This document shows positions 8,891-18,989 of a stretch of 39,044 nt of DNA, one piece after another. This DNA is from Myxococcales bacterium (lineage in GTDB: Bacteria; Myxococcota; Kuafuiibacteriia; Kuafuiibacteriales; Kuafuiibacteriaceae): NCBI GenBank assembly GCA_019634385.1, contig JAHQVK010000055.1, positions 1 to 39,044 of the forward strand. The letters are read 5' to 3'. A model generated the notes under the pieces. That model made no database searches, was not told the origin of the DNA, and saw nothing but the letters and a program-made list of their open reading frames with translations. The position numbers were made by a program, and so were the translations under genes. Position 1 is the first letter of the stretch. Each line of letters opens with the position of its first letter.

Positions 8891-10008
8891 GAAAACCTCC
8901 TTTGGCGTAACAACCAAAGAAAGAATGGTGCGCCAAATAAAGATAGTAGGATACCAATAGGCAGCTCGGCAGGGGCGACTATAGTCCGAGCAAGGGTATC
9001 AGAGATCAATACCAAGGTGGCACCCATTACTGCGGATAACATAAGGAGGTTGCGATAACTTGGACCAAAAAGGATCCGACAGAGATGAGGAGATATCAAC
9101 CCAACGAAGGAGATCACACCGGCCGCAGAGACACAGGTTGCCACCAGGAGCGCGGATATGAGCAAAGTTCGCCGCTTAAGCGACTCGACGGCGACGCCGA
9201 CACATGCCGCCTCACGCTCACCAAGCAAAAGAGCGTCCAAACTCTGGCGTGACCACCAGCTGGTGACCAAGCCGAAAAGAACTACCCCTAGAGTAGATAG
9301 AGAAATCAACCAGGTAGCACCGGCGCAACTCCCCATAGTCCAAAATGTAAGTGAACGTAGTTCGCCATCGGTGGCGACAAAAACAAGCGCTCCAGTGCCC
9401 GCGAAGGCGAGGGCATTGACCGCAATGCCAGCCAGGAGAAGTGTCGTTGTATCTAAGCGTCCTTGCTGGGTGCCTAGATATATCAATAGAAATATAGAGC
9501 TGATGGCGCCACCGAAAGCAAAAATGGGAATGAGTCCGTAGCCAAATATAAGACCAGAGATCCCGAAACGACTCTGAGCATATATCGCTACGCCAGCCAG
9601 CAAAGCTGCACCTGCTGATACGCCCAGTAGACTGGGATCGGCCAATGGGTTTCGGAATACCCCCTGAAAGAGGGCACCCGCCATTGCGAGCCCTGAGCCG
9701 ACTGCAAGCGCCAGAATAGTTCGCGGAATTCTTAGGTTGGTAATAACCTGAGTTTGGATGGAAGATGCTTCCGTGGTGACGGCAGTACGAACCCAATCAA
9801 ACAAATCGTCGAAGGACAACGGAATTGCCCCGAGAAGAATCGAAGCTACAATACATGCAACTAACGCACCAAGCAGTGCTACTATTTTGATAGTATTCGT
9901 TGGGTTTCCTAGCCCCCAGCGGCGAGAGTAGTAGCTCACAAGGTTAGCATTTTTTGGCACCCGCTTGTGTTCGAACGAGTGCCATTCATTGTTGCCTCTG
10001 ACTGTCAA
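8887..10008 (-). CDS. hmuU: Haem ABC transporter permease HmuU (FecCD family)
   Basis: 373-aa BtuC/FecCD-type permease with about nine to ten hydrophobic segments. Family blocks include LRIPRTILALAVGSGLAMAGALFQGVFRNPLADPSLLG, which holds the conserved NPLA/P-LG region, plus GVSAGAALLAG and the coupling region RRTLLISALL, VGLISPHLCRI and ELPIGILLSLFGAPFF. The start appears to be a TTG at 10008, overlapping hmuT's stop as TTGA, with AAGGA 7 nt upstream. The 40-residue cytoplasmic N-terminus is longer than usual, so a start at a later GTG is possible. Confidence 0.92.
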   Translation of the reverse strand: MTVRGNNEWHSFEHKRVPKNANLVSYYSRRWGLGNPTNTIKIVALLGALVACIVASILLGAIPLSFDDLFDWVRTAVTTEASSIQTQVITNLRIPRTILALAVGSGLAMAGALFQGVFRNPLADPSLLGVSAGAALLAGVAIYAQSRFGISGLIFGYGLIPIFAFGGAISSIFLLIYLGTQQGRLDTTTLLLAGIAVNALAFAGTGALVFVATDGELRSLTFWTMGSCAGATWLISLSTLGVVLFGLVTSWWSRQSLDALLLGEREAACVGVAVESLKRRTLLISALLVATCVSAAGVISFVGLISPHLCRILFGPSYRNLLMLSAVMGATLVLISDTLARTIVAPAELPIGILLSLFGAPFFLWLLRQRRFS

Positions 10009-11009
10009 GGTGTGTCCTTGTTCGAGTTGGTATATTCTTTATCGTGCGCTTGTTGAAGAGCCTTGGCTAGAGCGAGGACTCCTTCTCCGAGCCGTGGCCC
10101 AAAGTTAAGCAAAAGCGTATCCTCGAGAACAATTACCGACTTGGTTTGGCCAGCAGGGGTCATAGATAAGCCGGGTGTAGCAAAAAGACTCATCATCCCC
10201 CCGATGGTTTGCTCTCCTCGTTGGGTAAGTAGAATCACATCTGGTTTAGCACGAATAAGTCCCTCTGGGGTAATTGGCTTATACTTGTTGATATCCTCGA
10301 GTGCATTGATGCCCCCGGCCATTTGGATCATCTCGTGGGCGCCGGTTTGTTTTCCAGCACCTAAAAGATTTCCGGCGCCTTTGGCGTATATAAATAGTAC
10401 TCGCTGAGGTATTTGTTGTTGCGTCTTGGACTGGGACAAGAGCGTTTGAACTTGCTGAAAATCGGCATTTATCTTAGAAATGAGTGCCTGCCCGGCCTGT
10501 TCGCGATCTAGGGCCTTTGCCAAAAACTGGATTCGTTGCACAGTGCCAGCCTGATCTTCGTTCGACGGCACGCGAAGTACTCGGATACCTAGTGATTCGA
10601 GTTGGGGCACAACAATGGGGGGCCCTGCATCATCCCAACTGAGCACTGTGGTCGGATTTAGGGCAGCAATGCCCTCTGCAGAAAGAGACCGGTAAAAGCC
10701 TACTTGAGGCAATTTTTGGACCTCTGAGGGGAAGGCACTGGTAGTATCTACCCCAACAACATGAGATCCTTTGCCCAGCGCAAATACGGTTTCAGTAACA
10801 GCGCCGTGGATAGTGATCAATCGTTCTTGGTAAGGTCGTTTGGCGGGGGCGGCGTTGGAAGGAATTGATACTAGGACAATAAACAGATTTAGAGAGGCAA
10901 AAATCCCCGCAGCGACCACTGATTGGCCTATCTTTAGCGAGGTGAGTGAATGAGGCTCGACACTCGGCAGATGACAATAATTTTTTAGACATCTAAACAA
11001 CTTCTTCAT
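10005..11009 (-). CDS. hmuT: Haem-binding periplasmic protein HmuT
   Basis: 334-aa substrate-binding protein of the haem/B12 class. ATG 11009 follows GGAGGCACGAAA, a strong Shine-Dalgarno; the frame extends a further 27 codons upstream. A signal peptide with a long basic n-region ends near VLVSIPSNAA. Binding-protein blocks: RLITIHGAVTETVFALGKGSHVVGVDTTSAFP, LPQVGFYRSLSAEGIAALNPTTVL, AGGINALEDINKYKPITPEGLIRAKPDVIL and LLLNFGPRLGEGVLALA. First gene of hmuTUV-hugZ. No TonB-dependent outer-membrane haem receptor is adjacent, so haem must enter through a receptor encoded elsewhere. Confidence 0.92.
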   Translation of the reverse strand: MKKLFRCLKNYCHLPSVEPHSLTSLKIGQSVVAAGIFASLNLFIVLVSIPSNAAPAKRPYQERLITIHGAVTETVFALGKGSHVVGVDTTSAFPSEVQKLPQVGFYRSLSAEGIAALNPTTVLSWDDAGPPIVVPQLESLGIRVLRVPSNEDQAGTVQRIQFLAKALDREQAGQALISKINADFQQVQTLLSQSKTQQQIPQRVLFIYAKGAGNLLGAGKQTGAHEMIQMAGGINALEDINKYKPITPEGLIRAKPDVILLTQRGEQTIGGMMSLFATPGLSMTPAGQTKSVIVLEDTLLLNFGPRLGEGVLALAKALQQAHDKEYTNSNKDTP

Positions 11010-11430
11010 TTTCGTGCCTCCGATAGGAATGTGGTACGAATTTCCATATAGATATGGATTTTGCAAAGCGGTCTGAGCCTTCGGCGCCACTGCTGAATTG
11101 TGAGTCTGACGTCTGATTTTTTAGTGAAAACCATTTTACGGAAATCGTTGGGAGTGCATCCCAGCTCCCACCGGCTATACACAGTACTGTTGTGTCCCTT
11201 GACCATTGGTAGAATGGTGGAGCACAAAGTGAACTCGACCAAAGAGGGCAGGACTCCAGTCTATCATCCCCTTTCCAGATGGCCGGATAGCCTTGCAGCA
11301 TTTTCAATGTTTTGATGGGTAGGTCTAGGACCTTCCTAAATGGTCCAAAACTATCGAAGATCTTCCGGATGGGTGGTGCCACCTTGATTTCATTTCGTGA
11401 TGAGCACATTTTGGGCATACCCAGTCCCAT
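11010..11430 (-). pseudogene. Possible frameshifted ORF between the Fur box and hmuT
   Basis: Two minus-strand frames look protein-like in succession. From 11430 to about 11255 one frame reads ...KIFDSFGPFRKVLDL and LKMLQGYPAIWKGDDRLE. From about 11255 down to 11006 another frame reads LVEFTLCSTILPMVKGHNS and TVYSRWELGCTPNDFRKMVF. Joining them needs one frameshift near 11255. The first ATG is 17 nt from a Fur-like site and has no Shine-Dalgarno. I recognise neither half. It may be a decayed gene of the haem operon, or simply a long untranslated leader. Confidence 0.3.
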
Positions 11431-11446
11431 TTTCTATAGCACATTT

Positions 11447-11465
11447 GGTATTAATTATCATTATC
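11447..11465 (-). promoter_or_regulatory. Fur-box-like operator upstream of hmuT operon
   Basis: On the minus strand GATAATGATAATTAATACC matches 16 of 19 positions of the textbook Fur box GATAATGATAATCATTATC. A possible -10 element TATAGA lies just downstream, 17 nt after an ATGATA within the box. Repression by iron-loaded Fur would fit the haem operon that follows. The 437-nt distance to hmuT is unusually long. Confidence 0.6.
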
Positions 11466-12154
11466 AAATAAAAGCAAGACCGGGGAGGATTGGATAGGGT
11501 TTTCTTGAATATGAAAGATAACTATATGACTCTGCGTAGGTCATTCCTCTCGTCTCACCACTGACGAATCCTAATCGATAGAGAGACTGAAAACCTCTGA
11601 GGAAAAACAGGCCGCTGGATTATAGGAACGTGTAGATATGTTGATCGAAAATTTTCTGCATAAATCGCTATTGCAATTGAGAACAAAAACCAAAATAGTG
11701 AAGTTGTGACGTCAGCCTCAAGGGGGAAATGATGTGCGGAAGGAGTGTGCACCTACCAATGGTTGTGAGAAATTCGGCCTGACCTCATGAATGCGGTTGC
11801 ATTTATATCTTCTTTGTGGTCTGCCCCGATGAAGTTAAAAGGAGGTACCAAAGAGACTTGTAGGCTTACATGTTGTTTGGATGCTCATCTTAACAAGCAT
11901 GATAATCTATTCGCGGTTTGCTTTGAGTTATATAAAGCCTTGCCGTGCAGAAGTATTCGCGGCGAACAACTACGTCCAAAGTGAAGAGGTTGACGACTCT
12001 CAGCTGACGATTCAGCGAGAGATACTTTATCTGTTTGTGAAGTTATAGGGTAGGCTCGCGGGAGCTCATAGATGAGATATCCTATCTACATTACTATGAC
12101 CGCTTAGAGACTATAGCTAAGCAAATTACCATGAAATAGTATTGCTAGTATTCA
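11466..12154. other. Non-coding spacer between hmu operon and imelysin cluster
   Basis: AT-richer than its surroundings. The open frames here (for example 11555-11752 minus and 11787-11984 plus) are under 70 codons, lack ribosome sites and resemble nothing I know. No RNA gene or repeat copy was recognised. The two divergent iron-related operons may have their promoters here. Confidence 0.4.
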
Positions 12155-12268
12155 TACAGCAAAGACCACTTGAATCGATTCTGTAAGAATCAATTCAAGG
12201 TCGCGCAGCGGGGCATAGCCCGGCGGAGAAGCAGGAACTTGGGTTCAACCCAAGTGATTTTTGCTGTA
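12155..12268 (-). repeat. Family 1 cloverleaf repeat, copy 1 (inverted)
   Basis: 114 bp from TACAGCAAAGACC to TTTTTGCTGTA, the reverse complement of the arrangement at 17900, 18352 and 21299. It contains the hairpin ATTCTGTAAGAAT extended by TTGAATCG/CAATTCAA, the GC-rich arm CGGGGCATAGCCCGGCGG and the palindrome CTTGGGTTCAACCCAAG. The terminal bases pair with each other. It lies 107 nt upstream of the first imelysin gene. Confidence 0.85.
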
Positions 12269-12374
12269 GGGGCGCTGGATACCGCGGTTTGTGACCCGCA
12301 GCTCAAGGATATACCGGGTGCTCGAGCTTATGTTTTGGAATAGTATAAACCCGGAGAACAACAGGATAATAGGG

Positions 12375-13892
<1,518 letters not shown>

Positions 13893-13987
13893 GGGCAAGA
13901 TGATCTGGGGGCGCCAGCTGAAGAGTGTGTTTGGTTGTTCTTGCAGTGTAGCGGTGAGACTCATCGAACGAGGATGAATACACGCCC

Positions 13988-14009
13988 GAGGCATTGGCGC
14001 CTCCTTTTT
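13988..14009 (+). terminator. Weak terminator-like hairpin upstream of the DUF1111 gene
   Basis: GAGGC and GCCTC form a 5-bp stem around ATTGGC, followed by C and five T residues. It sits 8 nt before the ATG at 14017, so it would either separate the first imelysin from the next three genes or partly attenuate read-through. The stem is short, so confidence is low. Confidence 0.35.
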
Positions 14010-14016
14010 AATTAAA

Positions 14017-15477
14017 ATGATGAGTAGCCGTCCAGCTGTGTGCCTGATCGCGTTCCTATGCGCGCCAGTTTGTCGAAAATCGGGAGTGCCTCCGCCCTCC
14101 TCGGTGACCCACGGGGCTGCGAGCGTTCTCCAACCCGGAGGGGAAACAACGGTGCCCTATACGCTCAAGCCGAGTTTCTCGAAACCAGCCATGAACCTTC
14201 CTCATGAACAGCGCTCGCTCTTTTACGCCGGACAAGCGTTGGCAAAGCAGCCGTGGGTTCGGGCACCCACCACAACTGATACTCGTGACGGCCTTGGCCC
14301 TTTGTACAACGCACGTAGCTGTTTGAGCTGTCATAAGAACGGTGGCCGCGGGGTTATGCCTAAGAATGGCTCACCACTAACACAAGGTGTCTTACGTCTC
14401 AGTCTGTCCGGAAGCGATGCGAAATGGGGAGGGGTTTTTGACCCAAACTATGGAGATCAAATTCAGCGTAATTCGATAGACTTGGTGTACCAAATTCCTG
14501 CTACAAATATTGGTGGGATGAAAGCTCGTCTCAAACGTGAGGCTGAGATCCTTATATACTGGGAAGAGTCAAATTTTTCTTATCCAGATGGCCAAAAAAT
14601 CAGTCTCCGGAGACCTCGGATAGAAATTAGGGATATGGGTTATGGGCCATTTCCTAAAACTATACGCTTAAGTCTTAGGAACGCACCACCACTCTTAGGA
14701 ATGGGATTGCTCGCGAATGTTCGTCAAGAAGATATCGAAACGGGTGCAGATCCTAAAGATCGGGACAGAGATGGTATATCCGGCCGGGTCAATACGACTT
14801 GGGATTTTGAGCATGAGCGGGCTGCTCCTGGGCGCTTTGGTTTGAAGGCTAACCGCGCGAACTTAACCATTCAGATCGCGGCCGCACTTCAGGGAGATAT
14901 GGGCATCAGCAATCCGATCTTTTCTGCTCAGCCATGTACCGAGACTCAAAATGAGTGTCAACGAGGTCCACATGGATTGGATAAAGAGGGATATGAGATT
15001 TCGTTGACGTTATTTAGCATGTTGGTTGATTATGTAAGATCTTTTGGAGTGCCGGCCCGTCGTCAGTCTCGCCCCGAAGCGGTTAAGCACGGTGAAGAGT
15101 ACTTTGTTGAGGTTGGTTGTGATCGCTGCCATCGCCCGAGTTATCTAACGAGGACGGACAGTGAGCATCCATATTTATCGGAGCAGACTATCTGGCCCTA
15201 TACAGACTTATTACTTCACGATATGGGCCAATCGCTATCCGACGGTCGCAGCGACTATGAGGCGACGGGGAGGGAGTGGCGCACCGCTCCGCTATGGGGC
15301 GTGGGACTCAGTAAACAAGTGAATGGAAGCAGCGCCTTCCTTCATGATGGGCGAGCACGGACTATTGAGGAAGCCATTTTGTGGCACGACGGCGAGGCCG
15401 CATCGAGTCGACGGGCTTTTACGCAACTCAGCCCCTCAGAGCGAGATGATCTGTTGGTATTTGTGAGGTCACTATGA
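14017..15477 (+). CDS. Di-haem oxidoreductase, DUF1111 family
   Basis: 486-aa exported c-type cytochrome of the DUF1111 ('thiol oxidoreductase', MauG/CcP-related) family. Haem-binding motifs are CLSCH (C102, C105, H106) and CDRCH (C368, C371, H372). Family blocks include GPLYNARSCLSCHKNGG, TDLLLHDMGQSLSDG, TAPLWGVGLSKQVNG and AFLHDGRARTIEEAILWHDGEA. The N-terminus is hydrophobic (VCLIAFLCAPVC) and serves as an export signal without a convincing lipobox. The start at 14017 has no clear Shine-Dalgarno. It is followed by DUF1513 with an ATGA overlap. In this conserved neighbourhood it probably performs redox chemistry on iron or haem in the periplasm. Confidence 0.9.
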   Translation: MMSSRPAVCLIAFLCAPVCRKSGVPPPSSVTHGAASVLQPGGETTVPYTLKPSFSKPAMNLPHEQRSLFYAGQALAKQPWVRAPTTTDTRDGLGPLYNARSCLSCHKNGGRGVMPKNGSPLTQGVLRLSLSGSDAKWGGVFDPNYGDQIQRNSIDLVYQIPATNIGGMKARLKREAEILIYWEESNFSYPDGQKISLRRPRIEIRDMGYGPFPKTIRLSLRNAPPLLGMGLLANVRQEDIETGADPKDRDRDGISGRVNTTWDFEHERAAPGRFGLKANRANLTIQIAAALQGDMGISNPIFSAQPCTETQNECQRGPHGLDKEGYEISLTLFSMLVDYVRSFGVPARRQSRPEAVKHGEEYFVEVGCDRCHRPSYLTRTDSEHPYLSEQTIWPYTDLLLHDMGQSLSDGRSDYEATGREWRTAPLWGVGLSKQVNGSSAFLHDGRARTIEEAILWHDGEAASSRRAFTQLSPSERDDLLVFVRSL

Positions 15478-16637
15478 ATAGTAAGAAAGGCGGGTTAAAT
15501 CGTCGCACACTTCTCAAGTCCACGGGGACCGCTTGGTTGCTGTCTGCTTGCGGTGAATCTACAGCGCAGAAGCCCCTAGGGTTGGCCCATACTGAGTCGT
15601 GGTGGGTAGGGGCTAGTGGTCGAGAACCAAATGCCTATGCCTTCTCAGCCATTCGGGGTCGAGATGGATACCTCCTGAGGGTACCGAGCAGTTTTCGAGG
15701 CCACGCAGTAGCCCAGCACCCAGTGGTGGCGAGTCGGGTAGTCATGTTTGCTCGGAGGCCAGGTGCAGCGTTTCTAGAGGTGGATCTTCGCACGGAATCG
15801 CATCAACTCTTCGATGTTTCACCCCGCTTTTGGCTACAGGGCCATGGTGTCTTCAACGGTGATGGGTCACACCTTCTTACCGTAGAGGCTGAGGCGGAGA
15901 CGGGCGAGGGCTACATTGCCGTACGGGACGCCCATCGTGATTACGAAATCATCGATCGTTTCCCCACGCATGGTATTGGTCCTCACGAAATCAAGCGGCT
16001 TCCGTCGTCTTCGGGTCATGAGGGGCTGGTGGTGGCAAATGGGGGAATCTTGACCCGCCCGTCATCGGGGAGGAAACCGCTCAATCTGGATGCGATGGCC
16101 CCTAACCTTGCCTATTTTGACATGGAGAGCGGCGAATGTCTGGAGGTTGTACGATTGTCTGAATCTAAGGCTAGTATCCGTCATCTAGACGTCCTTGCTG
16201 ACAATCGGGTTGTTGTGGGACTCCAGATCCAACGTGAGGGGCTGACTCACAACGATACGCTTCCATTAGTGGCTTTTCATGAACGAGGTACCAAGCCACA
16301 GTTGATGCAGAATGCTCTTGGAGCCCAAGCCGGACTAGCGGATTATGTTGGGAGCGTTGCGGTAAGTCACAAGCATGGTGTGTTGGGAGTGACGAGTCCG
16401 AAAGGTAACTTGGCGCTGTTTGTTGATACCGCTACGGATAATGTCCGGGGACATTATGCTTTTCATGACGTGAGTGGAATTGCATTGGCTGACGATGATA
16501 GCACCTTTGTTCTTAGTAGTTCCGTTGGTCAAATAAGATTTGTCGACGCAATGACGCTGATTGAAGATCGAAGCAGACGGTTAGTAACAGAGCAAGTCGC
16601 TTGGGATAATCATCTACTGCAGGTGGAGTTTATATGA
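15474..16637 (+). CDS. DUF1513 Tat-exported lipoprotein
   Basis: 387 aa. The N-terminus LNRRTLLKSTGTAWLLSACGES holds a twin-arginine motif (NRRTLLK) and a lipobox (LSAC), so it is probably exported folded and lipidated. The rest is a beta-propeller-like DUF1513 protein, with GHGVFNGDGSHLLTVEAEAETGEGYIAVRD and HGIGPHEIKRL as typical blocks. It is coupled by ATGA overlaps on both sides. DUF1513 proteins occur almost only in imelysin clusters; their role is not known. Confidence 0.88.
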   Translation: MNSKKGGLNRRTLLKSTGTAWLLSACGESTAQKPLGLAHTESWWVGASGREPNAYAFSAIRGRDGYLLRVPSSFRGHAVAQHPVVASRVVMFARRPGAAFLEVDLRTESHQLFDVSPRFWLQGHGVFNGDGSHLLTVEAEAETGEGYIAVRDAHRDYEIIDRFPTHGIGPHEIKRLPSSSGHEGLVVANGGILTRPSSGRKPLNLDAMAPNLAYFDMESGECLEVVRLSESKASIRHLDVLADNRVVVGLQIQREGLTHNDTLPLVAFHERGTKPQLMQNALGAQAGLADYVGSVAVSHKHGVLGVTSPKGNLALFVDTATDNVRGHYAFHDVSGIALADDDSTFVLSSSVGQIRFVDAMTLIEDRSRRLVTEQVAWDNHLLQVEFI

Positions 16638-17707
16638 TGTACATGATGTCTAGGAATAGATTAACTTTGCTTGTGATAGGGTTTGGATCAGTTGCTTGCA
16701 GCGGTTCTGAGGATACGGTCCCCCCTGAAGTTGGTGATCTCCAGCTAGCTCTCAGCTATGCGGTTGAGCGATGGGTGGTGCCAAGCGTTCGTACTTTTGA
16801 AGGGCAGGCTGACCAATACAGCGAGCAGGCCGAAAGGTTTTGTAATGAGCCAACGGAGGGGCGGCTGGAACGGCTTCAAGATGAGTGGCGAAACTTATCT
16901 TTGGCGTGGAACGAAATGGTATTGTTCAACCTTGGCCCCCTCGATGACGACCTAATAACCCCCAAAATCATTCGTATTGAGTCTAAGCGTCAACGGGGGA
17001 GAGACTACACGGAGACAGTCCGAGAAGAAGTTCGTCGAGTAGTGGAAGGGACGTTTCCGCTGGATACAGAATACTTTGCCAAGCTTAATTTCACTAAGAG
17101 TGGATTGTTAGCGCTGGAGTTGCTTAGTTTTGATGGTGGCCTTACCGAAACCTCCACCGATACGACCGTACTTATTTCAGGATTTCAGGATACCCCCCGT
17201 CGATGCGAGCTTTTGCTTGGGATAGCCGAAAACGTACGCCGGTGTGCAAAAGAGGTCCTGAGCGGCTGGGAAGAAGACTTTAGCGGAGAGCCGTTCCAAG
17301 ATACTCTTCGGTCTGGTGAGCTACCCGATGGGACCAATTCTGTAGCTAAACTTATCATCGTGGCCCAAGAGCATGTTGATTATGTTAAACAGCGAAAGAT
17401 CCAAGGGGTAGCGGATGCTCAACTTTCGGGGCTGTTTTACGGAAATATGGGGGCGAATATCTCTTCCTTAAGAGAGCTTTTATACACTGAACCCTACAGT
17501 TTTGTGGACCATATGCGCACGAGAGGCTTTGATGAAGAAGCACAAAGTATTGCTTCCGCGTTGGAGCTCGTCGAGTCGGCTATTGAGGCGCAGCTTGCTT
17601 CTGGGCCTTTGGTGGCTGCTTTCGAGACTCTCGAAAACGGTCTCAAGAATGATTTGCCCCGAGGCCTAGGGGTCGAGCTAGGCATCAACTTTTCAGATGG
17701 TGACTAG
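16634..17707 (+). CDS. Second imelysin-family lipoprotein
   Basis: 357 aa. The start has AGGTGGAG upstream and an ATGA overlap with the previous gene. The signal peptide ends with lipobox SVAC. The imelysin fold is recognisable from DEWRNLSLAWNEM, the NFTKSGLLALELLSFDGG block and the C-terminal LASGPLVAAFETLENGLKNDLPRGLGVELGI. The GxHxxE signature is altered: the histidine position is leucine (GLLALE), as in the second imelysin of other such clusters, where GLPALE is common as I recall. The stop codon TAG at 17705-17707 lies inside the terminal inverted repeat of the 181-bp element that follows, so the C-terminus may have been set by that insertion. Confidence 0.88.
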   Translation: MMYMMSRNRLTLLVIGFGSVACSGSEDTVPPEVGDLQLALSYAVERWVVPSVRTFEGQADQYSEQAERFCNEPTEGRLERLQDEWRNLSLAWNEMVLFNLGPLDDDLITPKIIRIESKRQRGRDYTETVREEVRRVVEGTFPLDTEYFAKLNFTKSGLLALELLSFDGGLTETSTDTTVLISGFQDTPRRCELLLGIAENVRRCAKEVLSGWEEDFSGEPFQDTLRSGELPDGTNSVAKLIIVAQEHVDYVKQRKIQGVADAQLSGLFYGNMGANISSLRELLYTEPYSFVDHMRTRGFDEEAQSIASALELVESAIEAQLASGPLVAAFETLENGLKNDLPRGLGVELGINFSDGD

Positions 17708-17884
17708 CAGCCTGTTGATCTAGCCCTGCGCGCATCTGTCGGCCGGTCTTTCCGTGAAAGGTCCTGACCACGAAAAGTCTCTCCTCGGTCACGTACCGCC
17801 AGGTACGCTCGCCTCGTCGTCAGAGCGTTTCACGAAAAGCCTGGCTCGACAGCTACACACATGGTCAAATCAACAGGCTGCTAG
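17704..17884 (+). repeat. 181-bp inverted-end element, copy A (family 2)
   Basis: 181 bp bounded by perfect 16-bp inverted repeats CTAGCAGCCTGTTGAT and ATCAACAGGCTGCTAG. It has internal foldable parts, for example CGTACC-GCC-AGGTACG around 17792-17808. It is the reverse complement of copies B and C. It encodes nothing apparent and no transposase is present. It abuts a family 1 repeat 15 nt downstream. Confidence 0.9.
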
Positions 17885-17899
17885 AGGACTGATAAACTT

Positions 17900-18015
17900 T
17901 ACAGCAGAAATCCCTTGGGTTGAACCCAAGTTCCTGCTTCTCCGCGGGGCATAGCCCCGCGGAAAGATCCCTTGAATTGATTCTATGAGAATCAATTCAA
18001 GGGATCTTTGCTGTA
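17900..18015 (+). repeat. Family 1 cloverleaf repeat, copy 2
   Basis: 116 bp. Terminal inverted repeats TACAGCAGAAATCCC and GGGATCTTTGCTGTA pair at 13 of 15 positions. Three internal hairpins: CTTGGGTT-G-AACCCAAG, CGCGGGGC-ATA-GCCCCGCG and a 13-bp arm TTGAATTGATTCT-ATG-AGAATCAATTCAA. The right part alone can also form a perfect 22-bp stem (17963-17984 with 17988-18009). It is the most complete copy and can serve as the type sequence. Confidence 0.92.
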
Positions 18016-18046
18016 CCTGTACTATTATTCCTAGGCTGTTTCATTA

Positions 18047-18080
18047 CTGCAGTAAAGACCACTCGGATTGAGCCGGTTGT
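18047..18080 (-). repeat. Remnant of family 1 repeat
   Basis: TGCAGTAAAGACCACTCGGA resembles the start of copy 1 (TACAGCAAAGACCACTTGAA), 32 nt after copy 2 and in opposite orientation. Only the first third is recognisable. Confidence 0.4.
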
Positions 18081-18351
18081 ATCACAAATAGAATCTTCCA
18101 GTGGTTGCGTATCAGCTCTGTGTGGCCGCAAGAGTGTGGTTCACAGCCGGCCTTTGCTGAGGAGGCACGGTAACAACGGGAGCAAGATCCTACTCTTTAC
18201 TGTGTACCGAGCATAGAAATCAAGGGCCCTTGTGACGAAATCCTGTTGTCGGCTTGTGTAGACAGAAAACGGTCGTGATGCTGCCGTCATGTACCAAAAT
18301 TGTGTGAGTAGTGAAGATGAAGTAGCCTAGGACTGGGTCCCGCGTTGACGT

Positions 18352-18464
18352 TACAGCAGAAATCCCTTGGGTTGAACCCAAGTTCCTGCTCTACGCGGGG
18401 CTATGCCCCGCTGCGCGACCCCTTGTTGATTATAACAGCATCAATTCAAGTGGTCTTTGCTGTA
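18352..18464 (+). repeat. Family 1 cloverleaf repeat, copy 3
   Basis: 113 bp from TACAGCAGAAATCCC to GGTCTTTGCTGTA. The first two arms are intact (CTTGGGTTGAACCCAAG and GCGGGGCTATGCCCCGC). The third arm is imperfect: its left side CCCCTTGTTGAT matches copy 4 and its right side ATCAATTCAAGTGGTC matches copy 1, as if two variants had recombined. Confidence 0.88.
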
Positions 18465-18989
18465 AAGATACTCCCAGTAAGGCAAAATCTAGCTGCATCG
18501 TCGGTTGAGTACTTTTAAAATGAGAAGCCCAGCAACGGAACTTTGCGGTAACGCTGTCATCCTCTTAGCCAGATAGTTCTCATACCAAGATATTCGGTTC
18601 TATATACGAGATCTTACTATGGATATAGATCAGTACCTATCGGCTCATTTGCAAGAGAATTTGAGTAGTGTAGAATTGGAAACTCGAGGAAAGCCCTCAT
18701 CGCTTGTTCCTTCACCGACTCGATGTGGGGTTGCTCTGTAGAATCTCGTCAGTAGTGTGCGCAAACTACCGATAGCAGTCCTGGTGGGCATGACACAGAG
18801 CGTAATATTGAGTGTGTTTGCATACACTCGAACGTATGTTCTTCATCCAAATACTTCGAAGACTAGGCCACGCCAATGACCACTGAGTCGACCAATTAAC
18901 TGGCTTTGTAGTACGATATCGATAAGTTATTTCTGACAGTAGCGCTAAAATAAAGTGTTTGCTCCCTACTTTCATCCATTAGGGGTGTT
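18465..18989. other. Non-coding spacer upstream of the Sde182-like gene
   Basis: Short minus-strand frames (18645-18827, 18766-18975) lack ribosome sites and resemble no family. No tRNA or hairpin with a U-tract was found. It is AT-richer toward 18900-18990, where the promoter of the next gene is expected. Nothing else was recognised. Confidence 0.4.

Noticed and set aside
12236-12268. T-arm-like sequence GGGTTCAACCC suggesting a tRNA
   Set aside because: It is the centre of a perfect palindrome CTTGGGTTCAACCCAAG inside a repeat present four times. No acceptor or anticodon arm geometry fits a tRNA.
17704-17884. Complete insertion sequence
   Set aside because: 181 bp cannot encode a transposase. 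It can only be non-autonomous.
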